The notes under the pieces are model-generated. The model saw only the letters and a program-made list of their open reading frames with translations, did not search any database and was not told where the DNA came from. Positions 9,412-17,644 of a stretch of DNA of 64,000 bases are shown here, piece by piece. The stretch lies in assembly GCF_002899895.1 (NCBI RefSeq), contig NZ_PPEI02000003.1:620001-684000 (forward strand), in the 5' to 3' direction. Source of the DNA: Chryseobacterium oncorhynchi (lineage in GTDB: Bacteria > Bacteroidota > Bacteroidia > Flavobacteriales > Weeksellaceae). The translations under genes were made by a program, and so were the position numbers. Position 1 is the first letter of the stretch; each line of letters starts with the position of its first letter.

Positions 9412-9579
9412 ATGAAAAATTTAAAAAGCTTAAACAGAAAAGAGTTGAAAACCGTTTTGGGAGGCGCAGCATTAGCTTGTGAAACTCCTGTAGATGGAGG
9501 TTGTCCTGCAGGATACACATTCTGTAGTAATCCTTATTGCTGTTATCCACCAAGAAAACCGTATATCTGTTTTGATTAA
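9412..9579 (+). CDS. Small GG-leader six-cysteine peptide
   Basis: A 55-residue precursor has an 18-residue double-glycine leader (MKNLKSLNRKELKTVLGG) and a 37-residue core with six cysteines (23, 31, 38, 43, 44, 53), including an adjacent pair, and a C-terminal aromatic-rich end. The leader shares the pattern L-[SN]-R-[TK]-E-L-K-x-V-x-G-G with the peptide encoded in the opposite direction at 8905-9150. A strong terminator follows the stop codon by five bases. The gene has its own transcription unit and no ABC transporter or maturation enzyme is adjacent, so export would rely on a system elsewhere in the genome (inference). Confidence 0.75.
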   Translation: MKNLKSLNRKELKTVLGGAALACETPVDGGCPAGYTFCSNPYCCYPPRKPYICFD

Positions 9580-9584
9580 TAAAA

Positions 9585-9606
9585 AAATCCCTCAGCTGAG
9601 GGATTT
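9585..9606. terminator. Perfect 22-nt palindromic terminator
   Basis: AAATCCCTCAG (9585-9595) and CTGAGGGATTT (9596-9606) are perfect inverted copies with no spacer, flanked by A- and T-rich sequence. It lies between the convergent peptide gene (9412-9579) and the YciI-like gene and can act for both strands. Confidence 0.75.
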
Positions 9607-9614
9607 GTTATTTC

Positions 9615-10085
9615 TTAAGGATTTTCTTTTGAAATTTCCTCATGGTGCTTAAGGTATAAAGGCAATGCAGCCGATCCATACCAAGGGAAGATCTCATAGC
9701 TGAAAACTCCAGCCTGAACAGCAGGATCAGTTTTTACCCATTGCTCAGCTTCTTCTTTAGATTTTGTATTGAAAATAAACATTCCACGGTAGTTTTCCTT
9801 ATTCTTTTCCAGAAAAGGTCCCGCCACGATAATCTTACCCTCATCTGCTAGTTTACCAATGTTGGCCATATGTCCTTTCATCAAAGTACTCATTTGAGCT
9901 TTGTCTTCAATTTTTGTAGAACCTGTGGTAAGCATTACAATAGTGTAAGCTTTCATGCCATATTGATCTGCACCAAGAGAAGTGGCTAGTTCTTGATTGA
10001 ATTTAGCCTTTTCGGTTTTCTTTTCCTGTGCAAAGTAAAGTGTTGAGGCGAGGAGGGATGCGATAAGTAATGTTTTTGATATCAT
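9615..10085 (-). CDS. Secreted YciI-like domain protein
   Basis: A Sec signal peptide (residues 1-20, ending LYFAQ) precedes a YCII-related ferredoxin-like domain: KAYTIVMLTTG strand, a His-containing helix (MKGHMANIGKLADEGKIIVAGPF), FIFNTKSKEEAEQW and a final VKTDPAVQAGVFSYEIFPW segment. Cytoplasmic YciI proteins are small dimers of unclear function; the exported form with about 35 extra N-terminal residues is common in Bacteroidota. The conserved family histidine is present at about residue 71. It appears monocistronic. A stress-related or ligand-binding role is only a guess. Confidence 0.75.
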   Translation of the reverse strand: MISKTLLIASLLASTLYFAQEKKTEKAKFNQELATSLGADQYGMKAYTIVMLTTGSTKIEDKAQMSTLMKGHMANIGKLADEGKIIVAGPFLEKNKENYRGMFIFNTKSKEEAEQWVKTDPAVQAGVFSYEIFPWYGSAALPLYLKHHEEISKENP

Positions 10086-10159
10086 ATTGCTTTGTTTTGA
10101 TAAATATAATAAAACCTTATAAATTTCTGAAACCTGAATTTAAAATGATGTTATGATAC

Positions 10160-10185
10160 AAAAAAACCTCGATGGTTACGAGGTT
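10160..10185 (-). terminator. Terminator downstream of pncB
   Basis: AACCTCG (10165-10171) pairs with CGAGGTT (10179-10185) around a 7-nt loop; on the minus strand it is followed by a run of T (the A-run at 10160-10166). It is placed just after the pncB stop codon. Confidence 0.7.
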
Positions 10186-10212
10186 ATATTTAATAGTCTT
10201 AATGAGGTTACA

Positions 10213-11391
10213 TTAATCTTTTATTCTTAAAAATTCTTTAGCCAGTTCAATCATTTTTGGATCACCGGTGTATTTTCCATGTTCATCAGAAAGTTTTACT
10301 GTAGGAATCCATTCTTTATTAGGAGCCTGAACTCCGATAAGCTTCATCACGATGTTCATTGGTTTTAATCCTACATCATTAGTAAGGTTGGTTCCTATTC
10401 CAAAAGAAATTCCGATTTTCCCTTTGCAATAATTGGTGATTTCCTCTACCTTTTCCAGATTCAGAGCATCAGAGAAAATGATGTATTTAAACATTGGATT
10501 GATGCCATTTCTTTGATAATGAGCGATGGTTTTATCTGCAAACTCTAGTGCATCACCACTGTCATGGCGTACTCCGTCAAAAAGCTTGGCAAATTTCTTA
10601 TCAAACTGCTGGAAGAAAACATCGGTAGTATACGTATCTGAAAGTGCTACACCGAGATCTCCTCTGTAAACATCTACCCAGTGCTCCAAAGCCATTTCAT
10701 TGGCCATTTTGAAGCCATATTCTGCTGCATGGAACATAAACCATTCATGAGCATGAGTTCCAATAGGCTTTACACCATATTTCATGGCAAAGTGTACGTT
10801 TGAACTTCCGATAAATGTAGATTCTTTTTTCTGTGTCAAAGCCTCCATCACAAGGTTTTGTACTTTATAGGAATGTCTTCTTCTGGTTCCGAATTCTGCA
10901 AAGGTAACTCCAAGTCTACCTAGAGAATCTGCCTTTTCAATGGTTTTGCTCATAACAACTTCATTAGAATCTCTTTCCATATGGTTCATTTCATAATGAA
11001 GCTCGCTGATGAGTGCCAATAAAGGAACTTCCCAAAGAATAGTTCTGTACCAAAGCCCTTCAACGGTTACAGACAGGTCACCGCCTTCCTGATGAATTTT
11101 TACTTCAGATGGGTCATAATGATAGCCCTCCAGAAAATCCAGATAAGGGAGATCAATATAAGGGCAGGTTCTTGCCATGAATTTCTTCTCTTCCTTGGTT
11201 AATTTCAGCTCAGCCATTTTATTGACAGCTTCTTTTAATGCTGCATCAAAACCATCTGGAAAGTGATGTTTCCCTCTGTTGATGAATTCATACTTTACAA
11301 TAGAGCTAGGGAATAATTTTACCACGGCATTTTGCATGGTTATTTTATAGAAATCGTTATCTAGAATAGAGTTGAGTCTTACGTTGTTCAT
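10213..11391 (-). CDS. pncB: Nicotinate phosphoribosyltransferase
   Basis: This enzyme joins nicotinate to PRPP, with ATP hydrolysis, to make nicotinate mononucleotide in the NAD salvage (Preiss-Handler) pathway. At 392 residues it matches the short bacterial PncB form. Visible family marks are the N-terminal LDNDFYKITMQNAV, the segment FGTRRRHSYKVQ carrying the histidine that is phosphorylated during catalysis, the GVRHDSGDA phosphoribosyl-binding motif and FGIGTNLTND near the C-terminus. It is cytosolic and stands alone between terminators, with dps upstream on the same strand behind a separate terminator. Confidence 0.95.
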   Translation of the reverse strand: MNNVRLNSILDNDFYKITMQNAVVKLFPSSIVKYEFINRGKHHFPDGFDAALKEAVNKMAELKLTKEEKKFMARTCPYIDLPYLDFLEGYHYDPSEVKIHQEGGDLSVTVEGLWYRTILWEVPLLALISELHYEMNHMERDSNEVVMSKTIEKADSLGRLGVTFAEFGTRRRHSYKVQNLVMEALTQKKESTFIGSSNVHFAMKYGVKPIGTHAHEWFMFHAAEYGFKMANEMALEHWVDVYRGDLGVALSDTYTTDVFFQQFDKKFAKLFDGVRHDSGDALEFADKTIAHYQRNGINPMFKYIIFSDALNLEKVEEITNYCKGKIGISFGIGTNLTNDVGLKPMNIVMKLIGVQAPNKEWIPTVKLSDEHGKYTGDPKMIELAKEFLRIKD

Positions 11392-11425
11392 GATATGTGT
11401 AATTTTAACGCAAATATAAAAATAA

Positions 11426-11460
11426 AAAATAAAATCGCCTAAATGTAAGGCGATTTTTTT
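11426..11460 (-). terminator. Terminator between dps and pncB
   Basis: AAATCGCCT (11432-11440) pairs with AGGCGATTT (11448-11456) with a 7-nt loop. A/T-rich runs lie on both sides, so it could work in both directions; it should end the dps transcript. Confidence 0.75.
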
Positions 11461-11485
11461 GAAATATTTCGATGATCTTTATCGG

Positions 11486-11962
11486 TTATTTTCCTAAATA
11501 GGAGTTGTACATCCAAACTTCTTTCTCTTGCTCTGTGATATAGTCGCTCATCTGAGAGTTGGTACCCTCGTCACCTGCTTCATCAGTGATATCTAAAAGC
11601 TCTCTCTGAAGATCAAGTACAACCTTGAATGAATTTAAGATTTGCTCAACACTTTTGTTTCCATCACTTACTTCTTTGCTTTCCTGAATGGTTGCTACTT
11701 TTAAATAATCCGAGTAGTTGTGTGCAGGAGTAGCTCCTAAAGTAAGTATTCTTTCAGCAATCTCGTCAATTTTTAGAACAAGACTATTGTACAATTCTTC
11801 AAACTTCGGGTGAAGCGTAAAGAACTGAGCTCCTTTGATGTTCCAGTGTGAACCTCTTGTATTCTGATAAAATACAGAGTAGTTAGCTAACAGTACATTT
11901 AACTTTTCTGCTATTTTCTTGCAGTCGGCTTCTTTAAGGCCAATAATACTAGCGTTTTTCAT
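11486..11962 (-). CDS. dps: Dps-family ferritin-like DNA-protection protein
   Basis: A dodecameric mini-ferritin that oxidises and stores iron with peroxide and protects DNA in starvation or oxidative stress. The 158-residue protein is a four-helix bundle with the Dps ferroxidase signature SHWNIKGAQFFTLHPKFEELY followed by DEIAERIL; the His of SHWN, the HPKFEE region and the D/E of DEIAER are the expected iron ligands. The N-terminus has few lysines, so DNA binding by a basic tail is not evident. It is a single-gene unit; a possible minus-strand -7 element (TAAATTTG, complement of 12071-12078) lies about 110 nt upstream. Confidence 0.92.
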   Translation of the reverse strand: MKNASIIGLKEADCKKIAEKLNVLLANYSVFYQNTRGSHWNIKGAQFFTLHPKFEELYNSLVLKIDEIAERILTLGATPAHNYSDYLKVATIQESKEVSDGNKSVEQILNSFKVVLDLQRELLDITDEAGDEGTNSQMSDYITEQEKEVWMYNSYLGK

Positions 11963-12131
11963 ATGTATATATTTATTTTTAAGGTTATGTCCTAATTGCT
12001 TTCTTCATTCCTGTGGTTGGATGTGAAGTTATGATAATAGCAATTTTATAGGTTTATTATTTATTTATCTCAAATTTACGAAATATCGTGCCGAACTCCC
12101 TTGCTTATTGATAGATGATAACTATAAGAAA

Positions 12132-12181
12132 ATTTTTTAAAATAGTTTGGAAGTATTAATATTGCAAATAATGAAAAGCTT
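12132..12181 (+). repeat. 5' repeat copy 1 of tandem paralogs
   Basis: This 50-nt block, spanning the upstream region and the first codons, is the same as 13816-13865 except for one base (T versus G after GGAAGTA). The conserved stretch includes AAAATAGTTTGGAAG and the ATG, so it may carry shared expression signals. Confidence 0.85.
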
Positions 12182-13757
12182 CCTAACAACTACTGTATTA
12201 TTTTTTGGAATGTGTATGATATACATACTCTTAATGCTTTCGGAAACTGAGAATTACTTTACCTATATATTGGATGATGCCTATATTCATCTTGCAATAG
12301 CAAAAAACCTTGCCTTTCATGGAGTATGGGGGGTGACGAAGTATGCCTTTTCTTCTACCTCGTCTTCACCTGTTTTCACAGTGGTTTTAAGTGGGCTAAT
12401 CTATATATTGGGAGATCATGAGCTTATTCCTTTAGTTTTTAATGTCGTATGTGCCTTTTTTACCATATATTTTCTGAATAAATATTATGCTGATTACTTC
12501 AGTAAGTCTAAATTCATCGTATTGAGCAGTCTTTTCACATTGCTTTTTACTTCTGTTACTCTGCTTATTTTCTCGGGAATGGAGCATGTGATGCAGGTAT
12601 TAGTAGTAGTTGTAAATGTTCTATGCTTTGAAAGATGGCTGAGGTCTGAGTGCAAAGATTCTTATTATTTGGGTTGGTTTTATGGCACTCTTGCTTTGCT
12701 TGGGCTGATTAGGTTTGACAGTATGTTCTATTTTCTGTCAATTGCCTTTATTTTTCTATTGCTGAAAAGATGGAAGCAGATGATCTGCGTATTGGCATTT
12801 GGTTTTATCCCTATTTTGATTTTTGGATACTTTAATTCTCAGGAAACAGGATATTTCTTTCCTAATTCAGTTGTTGTAAAGGGGGCCAAGTTTGACTTTT
12901 CCGGTAATTATTTCAAACAGGTAGCAAGTATATTGTTTAATAAATTTTTTAATAATAGGTATTTTTACTTTGCAGGTTTACTACCATTATTAATTTCTGC
13001 ATTTTTAATTGTAAAGGATGTTAGAAAGGGCTTGAGTTTTCAAAAAGTTATAGCACAAAATTTTCTTCTTATCGTTTGGTGTATCACATTATTTCTGCAT
13101 GTGACTTTCAGTCAGTTGACTAAAATATACAGATATGAGGTTTATATATTGATAGGCTTTGCCATGGCTATTATTCCAAGGCTTAGGTCTATTTTTGAAC
13201 AGCGGAATTTTCTATTAAAGGAAAATAGGGTTATTTCTTCATTGGTTTTATTATCATGCTTAACTTTACTTTTGAAAATAGGAATCGTTAGTTATCTGAT
13301 TGTGGTTGGAAGTAGAAATATTTATGAACAACAGATGCAATCAGCAAGATTTCTAAAGAAATATTATAATGAGTCTAAAGTGGTGGCTAACGATATTGGG
13401 GCCATCTGTTATTTTACCGATATCCATCTATTGGATTTTGAAGGATTAGGATCAAAGGAAGTAATGCCTTTTAGAAAAAGAATAATAGGAATAGATAATC
13501 AATTTGAAAAATTCTTAACCGAATATACCATTAAAAATAACTTCCAGCTTGCAATAGCCTATGAAGAATGGTTGGAGGGACATACCCCAAAAAATTGGAA
13601 AAAAGTTGCTATTTTAAAAATCAGTGGAAGCGGAGCCATGCTGGGGAGAGATCATTTATATATTTACTCCATCAATCCTAAAATTCATAATACCTTAAAA
13701 GAACAGGTGAGAAACTTTAACTGGAACAAAAATGTATCGGTTAAGTTAATTAACTAA
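12171..13757 (+). CDS. GT-C-like polytopic membrane protein, paralog 1
   Basis: About 528 residues form a membrane protein with around ten hydrophobic helices and a soluble C-terminal part of about 130 residues. After the first helix comes LDDAYIHLAIAKNLAFHG, resembling the acidic DD motif in the first outer loop of GT-C glycosyltransferases that use lipid-linked sugars; this assignment is inference, and the donor and acceptor are unknown. I prefer the ATG at 12171 to an in-frame TTG at 12147 because the latter lies in a conserved, promoter-like upstream block. A same-size paralog follows 97 nt later, with almost identical DNA only at the two ends of the genes. Confidence 0.75.
   Translation: MKSFLTTTVLFFGMCMIYILLMLSETENYFTYILDDAYIHLAIAKNLAFHGVWGVTKYAFSSTSSSPVFTVVLSGLIYILGDHELIPLVFNVVCAFFTIYFLNKYYADYFSKSKFIVLSSLFTLLFTSVTLLIFSGMEHVMQVLVVVVNVLCFERWLRSECKDSYYLGWFYGTLALLGLIRFDSMFYFLSIAFIFLLLKRWKQMICVLAFGFIPILIFGYFNSQETGYFFPNSVVVKGAKFDFSGNYFKQVASILFNKFFNNRYFYFAGLLPLLISAFLIVKDVRKGLSFQKVIAQNFLLIVWCITLFLHVTFSQLTKIYRYEVYILIGFAMAIIPRLRSIFEQRNFLLKENRVISSLVLLSCLTLLLKIGIVSYLIVVGSRNIYEQQMQSARFLKKYYNESKVVANDIGAICYFTDIHLLDFEGLGSKEVMPFRKRIIGIDNQFEKFLTEYTIKNNFQLAIAYEEWLEGHTPKNWKKVAILKISGSGAMLGRDHLYIYSINPKIHNTLKEQVRNFNWNKNVSVKLIN
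13657..13732 (+). repeat. 3' repeat copy 1 of tandem paralogs
   Basis: A 76-nt stretch near the 3' end of paralog 1 is identical base for base to 15341-15416 in paralog 2, although the middles of the genes have diverged strongly. Confidence 0.9.
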
Positions 13758-13815
13758 TTTCTTGACAAATATATCATGTTCAGTTTGCTTTCTTGAAGTG
13801 AACATATTTTATTAG

Positions 13816-13865
13816 ATTTTTTAAAATAGTTTGGAAGTAGTAATATTGCAAATAATGAAAAGCTT
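13816..13865 (+). repeat. 5' repeat copy 2 of tandem paralogs
   Basis: Counterpart of 12132-12181 with one mismatch; it covers the upstream signals and start of paralog 2. Confidence 0.85.
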
Positions 13866-15441
13866 TTTAATAACAGTATCTATATTTTTCGGAATATGTT
13901 TGATGTATATTCTGATTATGCTGTCTACTACAGAGAACTACTTTACTTATATATTGGATGATGCTTATATTCATTTGGCATTAGCCAAAAATTTTGCATT
14001 GCATGGAGTTTGGGGAGTAACAAAATATGCCTTTTCATCCTCTTCATCATCTCCCATTTTTACATTTATTATAAGTGCTTTCATTTCAGTCTTTGGGAAT
14101 CATGCAATCATCCCTTTGGCTTTTAATATAATTGCTGCTTTTATGCTTATTATAGTTCTGAATAAATATTATTCAAATTATTTTAACCAATCCAGGTATA
14201 TTGTTATTGCATCCCTGTTCACTCTTTTCTTTGCAGTATTGCATGTGCAGATTGTATCTGGAATGGAACATGTTCTGCAAGTGCTTGTAATAGCGGCGAA
14301 CATTTACTGTTTTCAAAAGTGGATTAAAGATAGCTTTAAGAAAGGCATATATGCTTATTGGTTTTATTTTACCATTCTGTTATTGGGATTAATAAGATTT
14401 GAAAGCATGTTTTATTTTGCTGCACTTTCCTTTGTTTTCTTATTGATCAAGAAATTTAAGAATGCAGTACTTGTGCTTATCATTGGTTTTGTTCCGATTC
14501 TTTTCTTTGGATATTTCAATTATCCCAGAAGTGGATATTTCTTTCCCAATTCTGTCGTAGTAAAAGGAACTTTGCTGGATCTTTCCGGGAATGTCTTTTC
14601 TCAGGCGCTAGAAATTATTTTAAGAAAACTAATCTTAAATATTACTTTTTATAAAATAGGAATATTCCCATTGTTGATAGGTGTAATTTTGATATATCGG
14701 GATTATAAGAGCAAGTTGAATTTTCAAAACATTGTATTGAAAAATTTCATGTTCTTGGTTTGGAGTTTAGTTCTTATTTTACATTGCTTGTTTGGGGAGG
14801 TCAAAAGTATTTTTAGATATGAAGCTTACTTATTGGTAGCCTTTGCAATGATCCTTATTCCGAAGTTAGTTTCTTTTTTTACAAAACCATTACTAACTTT
14901 TAAAACAGAGAAAATAATAGGAACGTTTGTATTGGTAAACATGGCCTTACTTATCTATAAGTTTGGGTACGCACATACATTGATTACCAATGGAAGTGCC
15001 AATATTTATCAGCAACAGGTGGAGTCCGCCAGGTTCTTACATACATATTATAATGATTCTAAAGTGGTAGCCAATGATATTGGAGCAGTCACTTACTTTA
15101 CAGATATTCATCTGCTTGATTTTATGGGATTAGGGTCCATGGAAATGGTTAAATTTAAAATTGAGAAGAAGTTTTTTGATGATGAGGTGGAAGACTTCCT
15201 TACAAAATATACTCGCGATAATAATTATCAGCTCGCAATAGCCTATGAAGAGTGGCTTGATGGTCATACCCCAAAAAACTGGAAGAAAGTGGCTGTTTTA
15301 AAGACTAGTGGAAGCTGTGCTGTACTTGGAGAGGATCATCTATATATTTACTCCATCAATCCTAAAATTCATAATACCTTAAAAGAACAGGTGAGAAACT
15401 TTAACTGGAACAAAAAAGTCACCCTTACTATTATTGAATAA
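13855..15441 (+). CDS. GT-C-like polytopic membrane protein, paralog 2
   Basis: The product is the tandem paralog of the preceding gene, of the same length when equivalent starts are used (about 528 residues). It keeps the YILDDAYIHLALAKNFALHG motif, the SSSSSPIFTF serine run, the GMEHVLQVLVI helix, the YFFPNSVVVKG loop and the C-terminal soluble region with the ANDIGAV-YFTDIHLLD segment. Helices in between differ much more. The latter region looks like a conserved luminal domain of this membrane family. Probable role: transfer of a sugar to a cell-envelope acceptor, by analogy with GT-C enzymes only. The ATG at 13855 is preferred to the TTG at 13831. Confidence 0.75.
   Translation: MKSFLITVSIFFGICLMYILIMLSTTENYFTYILDDAYIHLALAKNFALHGVWGVTKYAFSSSSSSPIFTFIISAFISVFGNHAIIPLAFNIIAAFMLIIVLNKYYSNYFNQSRYIVIASLFTLFFAVLHVQIVSGMEHVLQVLVIAANIYCFQKWIKDSFKKGIYAYWFYFTILLLGLIRFESMFYFAALSFVFLLIKKFKNAVLVLIIGFVPILFFGYFNYPRSGYFFPNSVVVKGTLLDLSGNVFSQALEIILRKLILNITFYKIGIFPLLIGVILIYRDYKSKLNFQNIVLKNFMFLVWSLVLILHCLFGEVKSIFRYEAYLLVAFAMILIPKLVSFFTKPLLTFKTEKIIGTFVLVNMALLIYKFGYAHTLITNGSANIYQQQVESARFLHTYYNDSKVVANDIGAVTYFTDIHLLDFMGLGSMEMVKFKIEKKFFDDEVEDFLTKYTRDNNYQLAIAYEEWLDGHTPKNWKKVAVLKTSGSCAVLGEDHLYIYSINPKIHNTLKEQVRNFNWNKKVTLTIIE
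15341..15416 (+). repeat. 3' repeat copy 2 of tandem paralogs
   Basis: Identical 76-nt partner of 13657-13732, encoding the YIYSINPKIHNTL region of the C-terminus. Confidence 0.9.
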
Positions 15442-15557
15442 TGCATTACCAAAAGTCTTCAGTTAAAAGAACTTCTTATTTCATCATTGGATGACTTGAA
15501 CTTAAATTGTTAAGGAATAGATAACAATTTATTAATAAACTCTGAGTACCCGTTTTC

Positions 15558-15565
15558 TAGCTTTG
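15558..15565 (+). promoter_or_regulatory. -7 promoter element (TAGCTTTG)
   Basis: TAGCTTTG fits TAnnTTTG and lies 31 nt before the ATG of the phosphatase-like lipoprotein. I do not see a convincing TTG at the proper upstream distance. Confidence 0.45.
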
Positions 15566-15596
15566 CACTTTAAATCTATAAAAAGTAAAAAAAGCT

Positions 15597-16544
15597 ATGA
15601 AGAAGATCTTCTTGTATTTCAGTTTGTTGTTTTCAATACTTTCATGCAGTAGTAATGATACAGAAGCACAAACAAAAACCGAGGAAAAATATCAAACTAA
15701 AAATGTAGTTCTGTTAGTTGTTGACGGTCCTCGTATTTCAGAAACATGGGAAGCGGCCAATAAAGAGAATATACCAAACAGAGTGGGTTTATTGAGTCAA
15801 GGTGTTTTTATCAGTAATTTCAGAAATAACGGAACCACCAATACCAACCCCGGTCATAGTGCCATGTGTTCAGGGGTATACGAAAACATTAAAAATAATG
15901 GTACTGAGTTACCCGGGTTTCCATCTGTAATGCAACAATGGTTAAAGTATACCGGAGCAGATAAGACAAAAGCTTGGGTTATTGCTTCCAAGGATAAGTT
16001 AGAAGTCTTGAACAATTGTAAACTTGAAGAATGGAACGGAAAATTTCAACCGAGTGTTGATTGTGGAGTGAGCGGTAATGGCTCTGGATACCGTGCTGAT
16101 GCTGTAACAATGGCAAACACAAAGGAAGTAATGAAAAAATATAGCCCGAATGTTATGGTTATTAATCTTAAAGATGTAGACTCTTATGGACATGCTAATA
16201 ACTGGAGCGAATATATTAAGGCTATAAAAACTACAGATGCTTCCATTAAGGAGATCTGGGATTATATCCAGTCGCTTCCTGCCTATAAAGATAAAACAAC
16301 GCTGATTGTTTCTAACGATCATGGAAGACATTTGGATGCTAATGGAGGGTTTGCAGAACATGGAGATGATTGTGCAGGTTGCAGACATATTGAATTCTTT
16401 GCAATGGGTCCGGACTTTAAAAAGAATACAACCATCAGCACTGGGAATTACGAACAGATTGATATTGCCAGTACAATGGCTGAGCTTTTAGGAATGCCTA
16501 AACAATACATGAAAGGAAAAGTAATAAAAGATGCTTTTAAATAA
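15597..16544 (+). CDS. Alkaline-phosphatase-superfamily lipoprotein
   Basis: This 315-residue lipoprotein (lipobox ILSC, C17) has the metal-hydrolase fold of the alkaline phosphatase/phosphodiesterase superfamily. Expected metal ligands and nucleophile are visible: D43 in LLVVDGPR, T83 in TNTNPGHSAM as the likely nucleophile, the D-x-x-x-H pair in DVDSYGH, the DH pair in SNDHGRH and H in FAEHGDDCAG. A CxxC pair sits next to the last histidine, and two further cysteines lie near residues 141 and 160, so disulfides are possible. It should act at the cell surface or in the periplasm on a phosphate or sulfate ester; the substrate is unknown. It has its own promoter-like element. Confidence 0.82.
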   Translation: MKKIFLYFSLLFSILSCSSNDTEAQTKTEEKYQTKNVVLLVVDGPRISETWEAANKENIPNRVGLLSQGVFISNFRNNGTTNTNPGHSAMCSGVYENIKNNGTELPGFPSVMQQWLKYTGADKTKAWVIASKDKLEVLNNCKLEEWNGKFQPSVDCGVSGNGSGYRADAVTMANTKEVMKKYSPNVMVINLKDVDSYGHANNWSEYIKAIKTTDASIKEIWDYIQSLPAYKDKTTLIVSNDHGRHLDANGGFAEHGDDCAGCRHIEFFAMGPDFKKNTTISTGNYEQIDIASTMAELLGMPKQYMKGKVIKDAFK

Positions 16545-16670
16545 TTTTTATTTTTTTGTTGTCAGTTTTCATAATCTAAAAATGATTGAATAATATAAAA
16601 TTCATCGTGGTTTCAGCTTGTTATAGAAAACAACTAAGAAAAAAGAGAAGAAATAAAATACCATAACTGC

Positions 16671-16700
16671 TTGTCAATTAAAAAAATATTATTATTTTTG
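16671..16700 (+). promoter_or_regulatory. str operon promoter
   Basis: TTG (16671-16673), 19 nt, TATTTTTG (16693-16700): an excellent match to the Bacteroidota sigma-factor consensus. It lies 24 nt before the rpsL ATG. Confidence 0.8.
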
Positions 16701-16724
16701 CACCCTAAAATAAAAAGCAATTAA

Positions 16725-17138
16725 ATGCCTACTATTCAACAATTAGTAAGAAAAGGAAGAGCCACGCTTGCCAAGAAGAGCAAATCGGCTGCCCTTGATT
16801 CTTGTCCACAAAGACGTGGTGTATGTACGAGAGTATATACTACTACACCGAAGAAACCTAACTCTGCACTTAGAAAAGTTGCAAGGGTAAGACTTTCTAA
16901 CGGTAAAGAAGTTAACGCCTATATCCCGGGCGAAGGACATAATCTTCAAGAGCACTCGATAGTATTGGTTAGAGGCGGAAGGGTGAAAGACCTACCGGGA
17001 GTACGTTACCACATCGTAAGAGGTGCTTTAGACACAGCTGGTGTAAATGGAAGAACTCAGAGAAGATCTAAGTACGGAGCTAAGAGACCTAAACCAGGAC
17101 AAGCAGCTGCTGCTCCTGCAAAAGGAAAGAAAAAATAA
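16725..17138 (+). CDS. rpsL: 30S ribosomal protein S12
   Basis: S12 lies at the decoding centre. The 137-residue protein has the family core [18 protein letters not shown] and [12 protein letters not shown]; the lysines that mutate to streptomycin resistance in other bacteria (in PKKPNS and RVKDLPG) are the sensitive-type Lys here. A 13-residue Ala/Pro/Lys C-terminal extension goes beyond the E. coli length of 124. It opens the str operon directly after a consensus promoter. Confidence 0.98.
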   Translation: MPTIQQLVRKGRATLAKKSKSAALDSCPQRRGVCTRVYTTTPKKPNSALRKVARVRLSNGKEVNAYIPGEGHNLQEHSIVLVRGGRVKDLPGVRYHIVRGALDTAGVNGRTQRRSKYGAKRPKPGQAAAAPAKGKKK

Positions 17139-17161
17139 TCATTAAATAAGGTACAAAAGCA

Positions 17162-17638
17162 ATGAGAAAGACAAAAGCGAAAAAAAGACCGTTGTTACCA
17201 GATCCGAAATTTAATGATCAATTGGTAACAAGATTCGTAAACAACTTAATGCTTGACGGTAAGAAGTCAATCGCATTCAAAATTTTCTATGATGCATTAG
17301 AAATCGTAGAAACTAAAAAAGGAGAAACTGAAAAAACTGCACTAGAAATCTGGAAAGATGCACTTACAAATGTAATGCCTCACGTAGAAGTACGTTCTAG
17401 AAGAGTAGGTGGAGCTAACTTCCAGATTCCTATGCCAATCAGAGCTGATAGAAAAATTTCTATGGCAATGAAATGGTTAATTAGCTACTCTAAAAAGAGA
17501 AATGATAAGTCTATGGCTTTGAAATTAGCTAATGAAGTTGTAGCTGCTTCAAGAGAAGAAGGTGCTGCTTTCAAAAAGAAATCTGATACTCACAAAATGG
17601 CGGAAGCTAACAAAGCTTTCTCACACTTCAAATTCTAA
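17162..17638 (+). CDS. rpsG: 30S ribosomal protein S7
   Basis: S7 nucleates assembly of the 30S head and contacts the E-site tRNA. The 158-residue protein begins [17 protein letters not shown] and contains the [11 protein letters not shown]-like helix start and the [17 protein letters not shown] loop typical of S7. It is the second gene of the str operon, 23 nt after rpsL and 6 nt before fusA. Confidence 0.98.
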   Translation: MRKTKAKKRPLLPDPKFNDQLVTRFVNNLMLDGKKSIAFKIFYDALEIVETKKGETEKTALEIWKDALTNVMPHVEVRSRRVGGANFQIPMPIRADRKISMAMKWLISYSKKRNDKSMALKLANEVVAASREEGAAFKKKSDTHKMAEANKAFSHFKF

Positions 17639-17644
17639 TCTGAA

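Noticed and set aside
12001-12146. Possible tRNA or small RNA in intergenic regions
   Set aside because: I looked for cloverleaf-like arms and CCA-end patterns in this and other gaps and saw none; a covariance search would be needed to exclude short RNAs.
13776-13805. Inverted ATGTTCA/TGAACAT between the tandem paralogs as a terminator or operator
   Set aside because: The stem is only 7 bp with a 16-nt loop and lacks a T tract; too weak to call.
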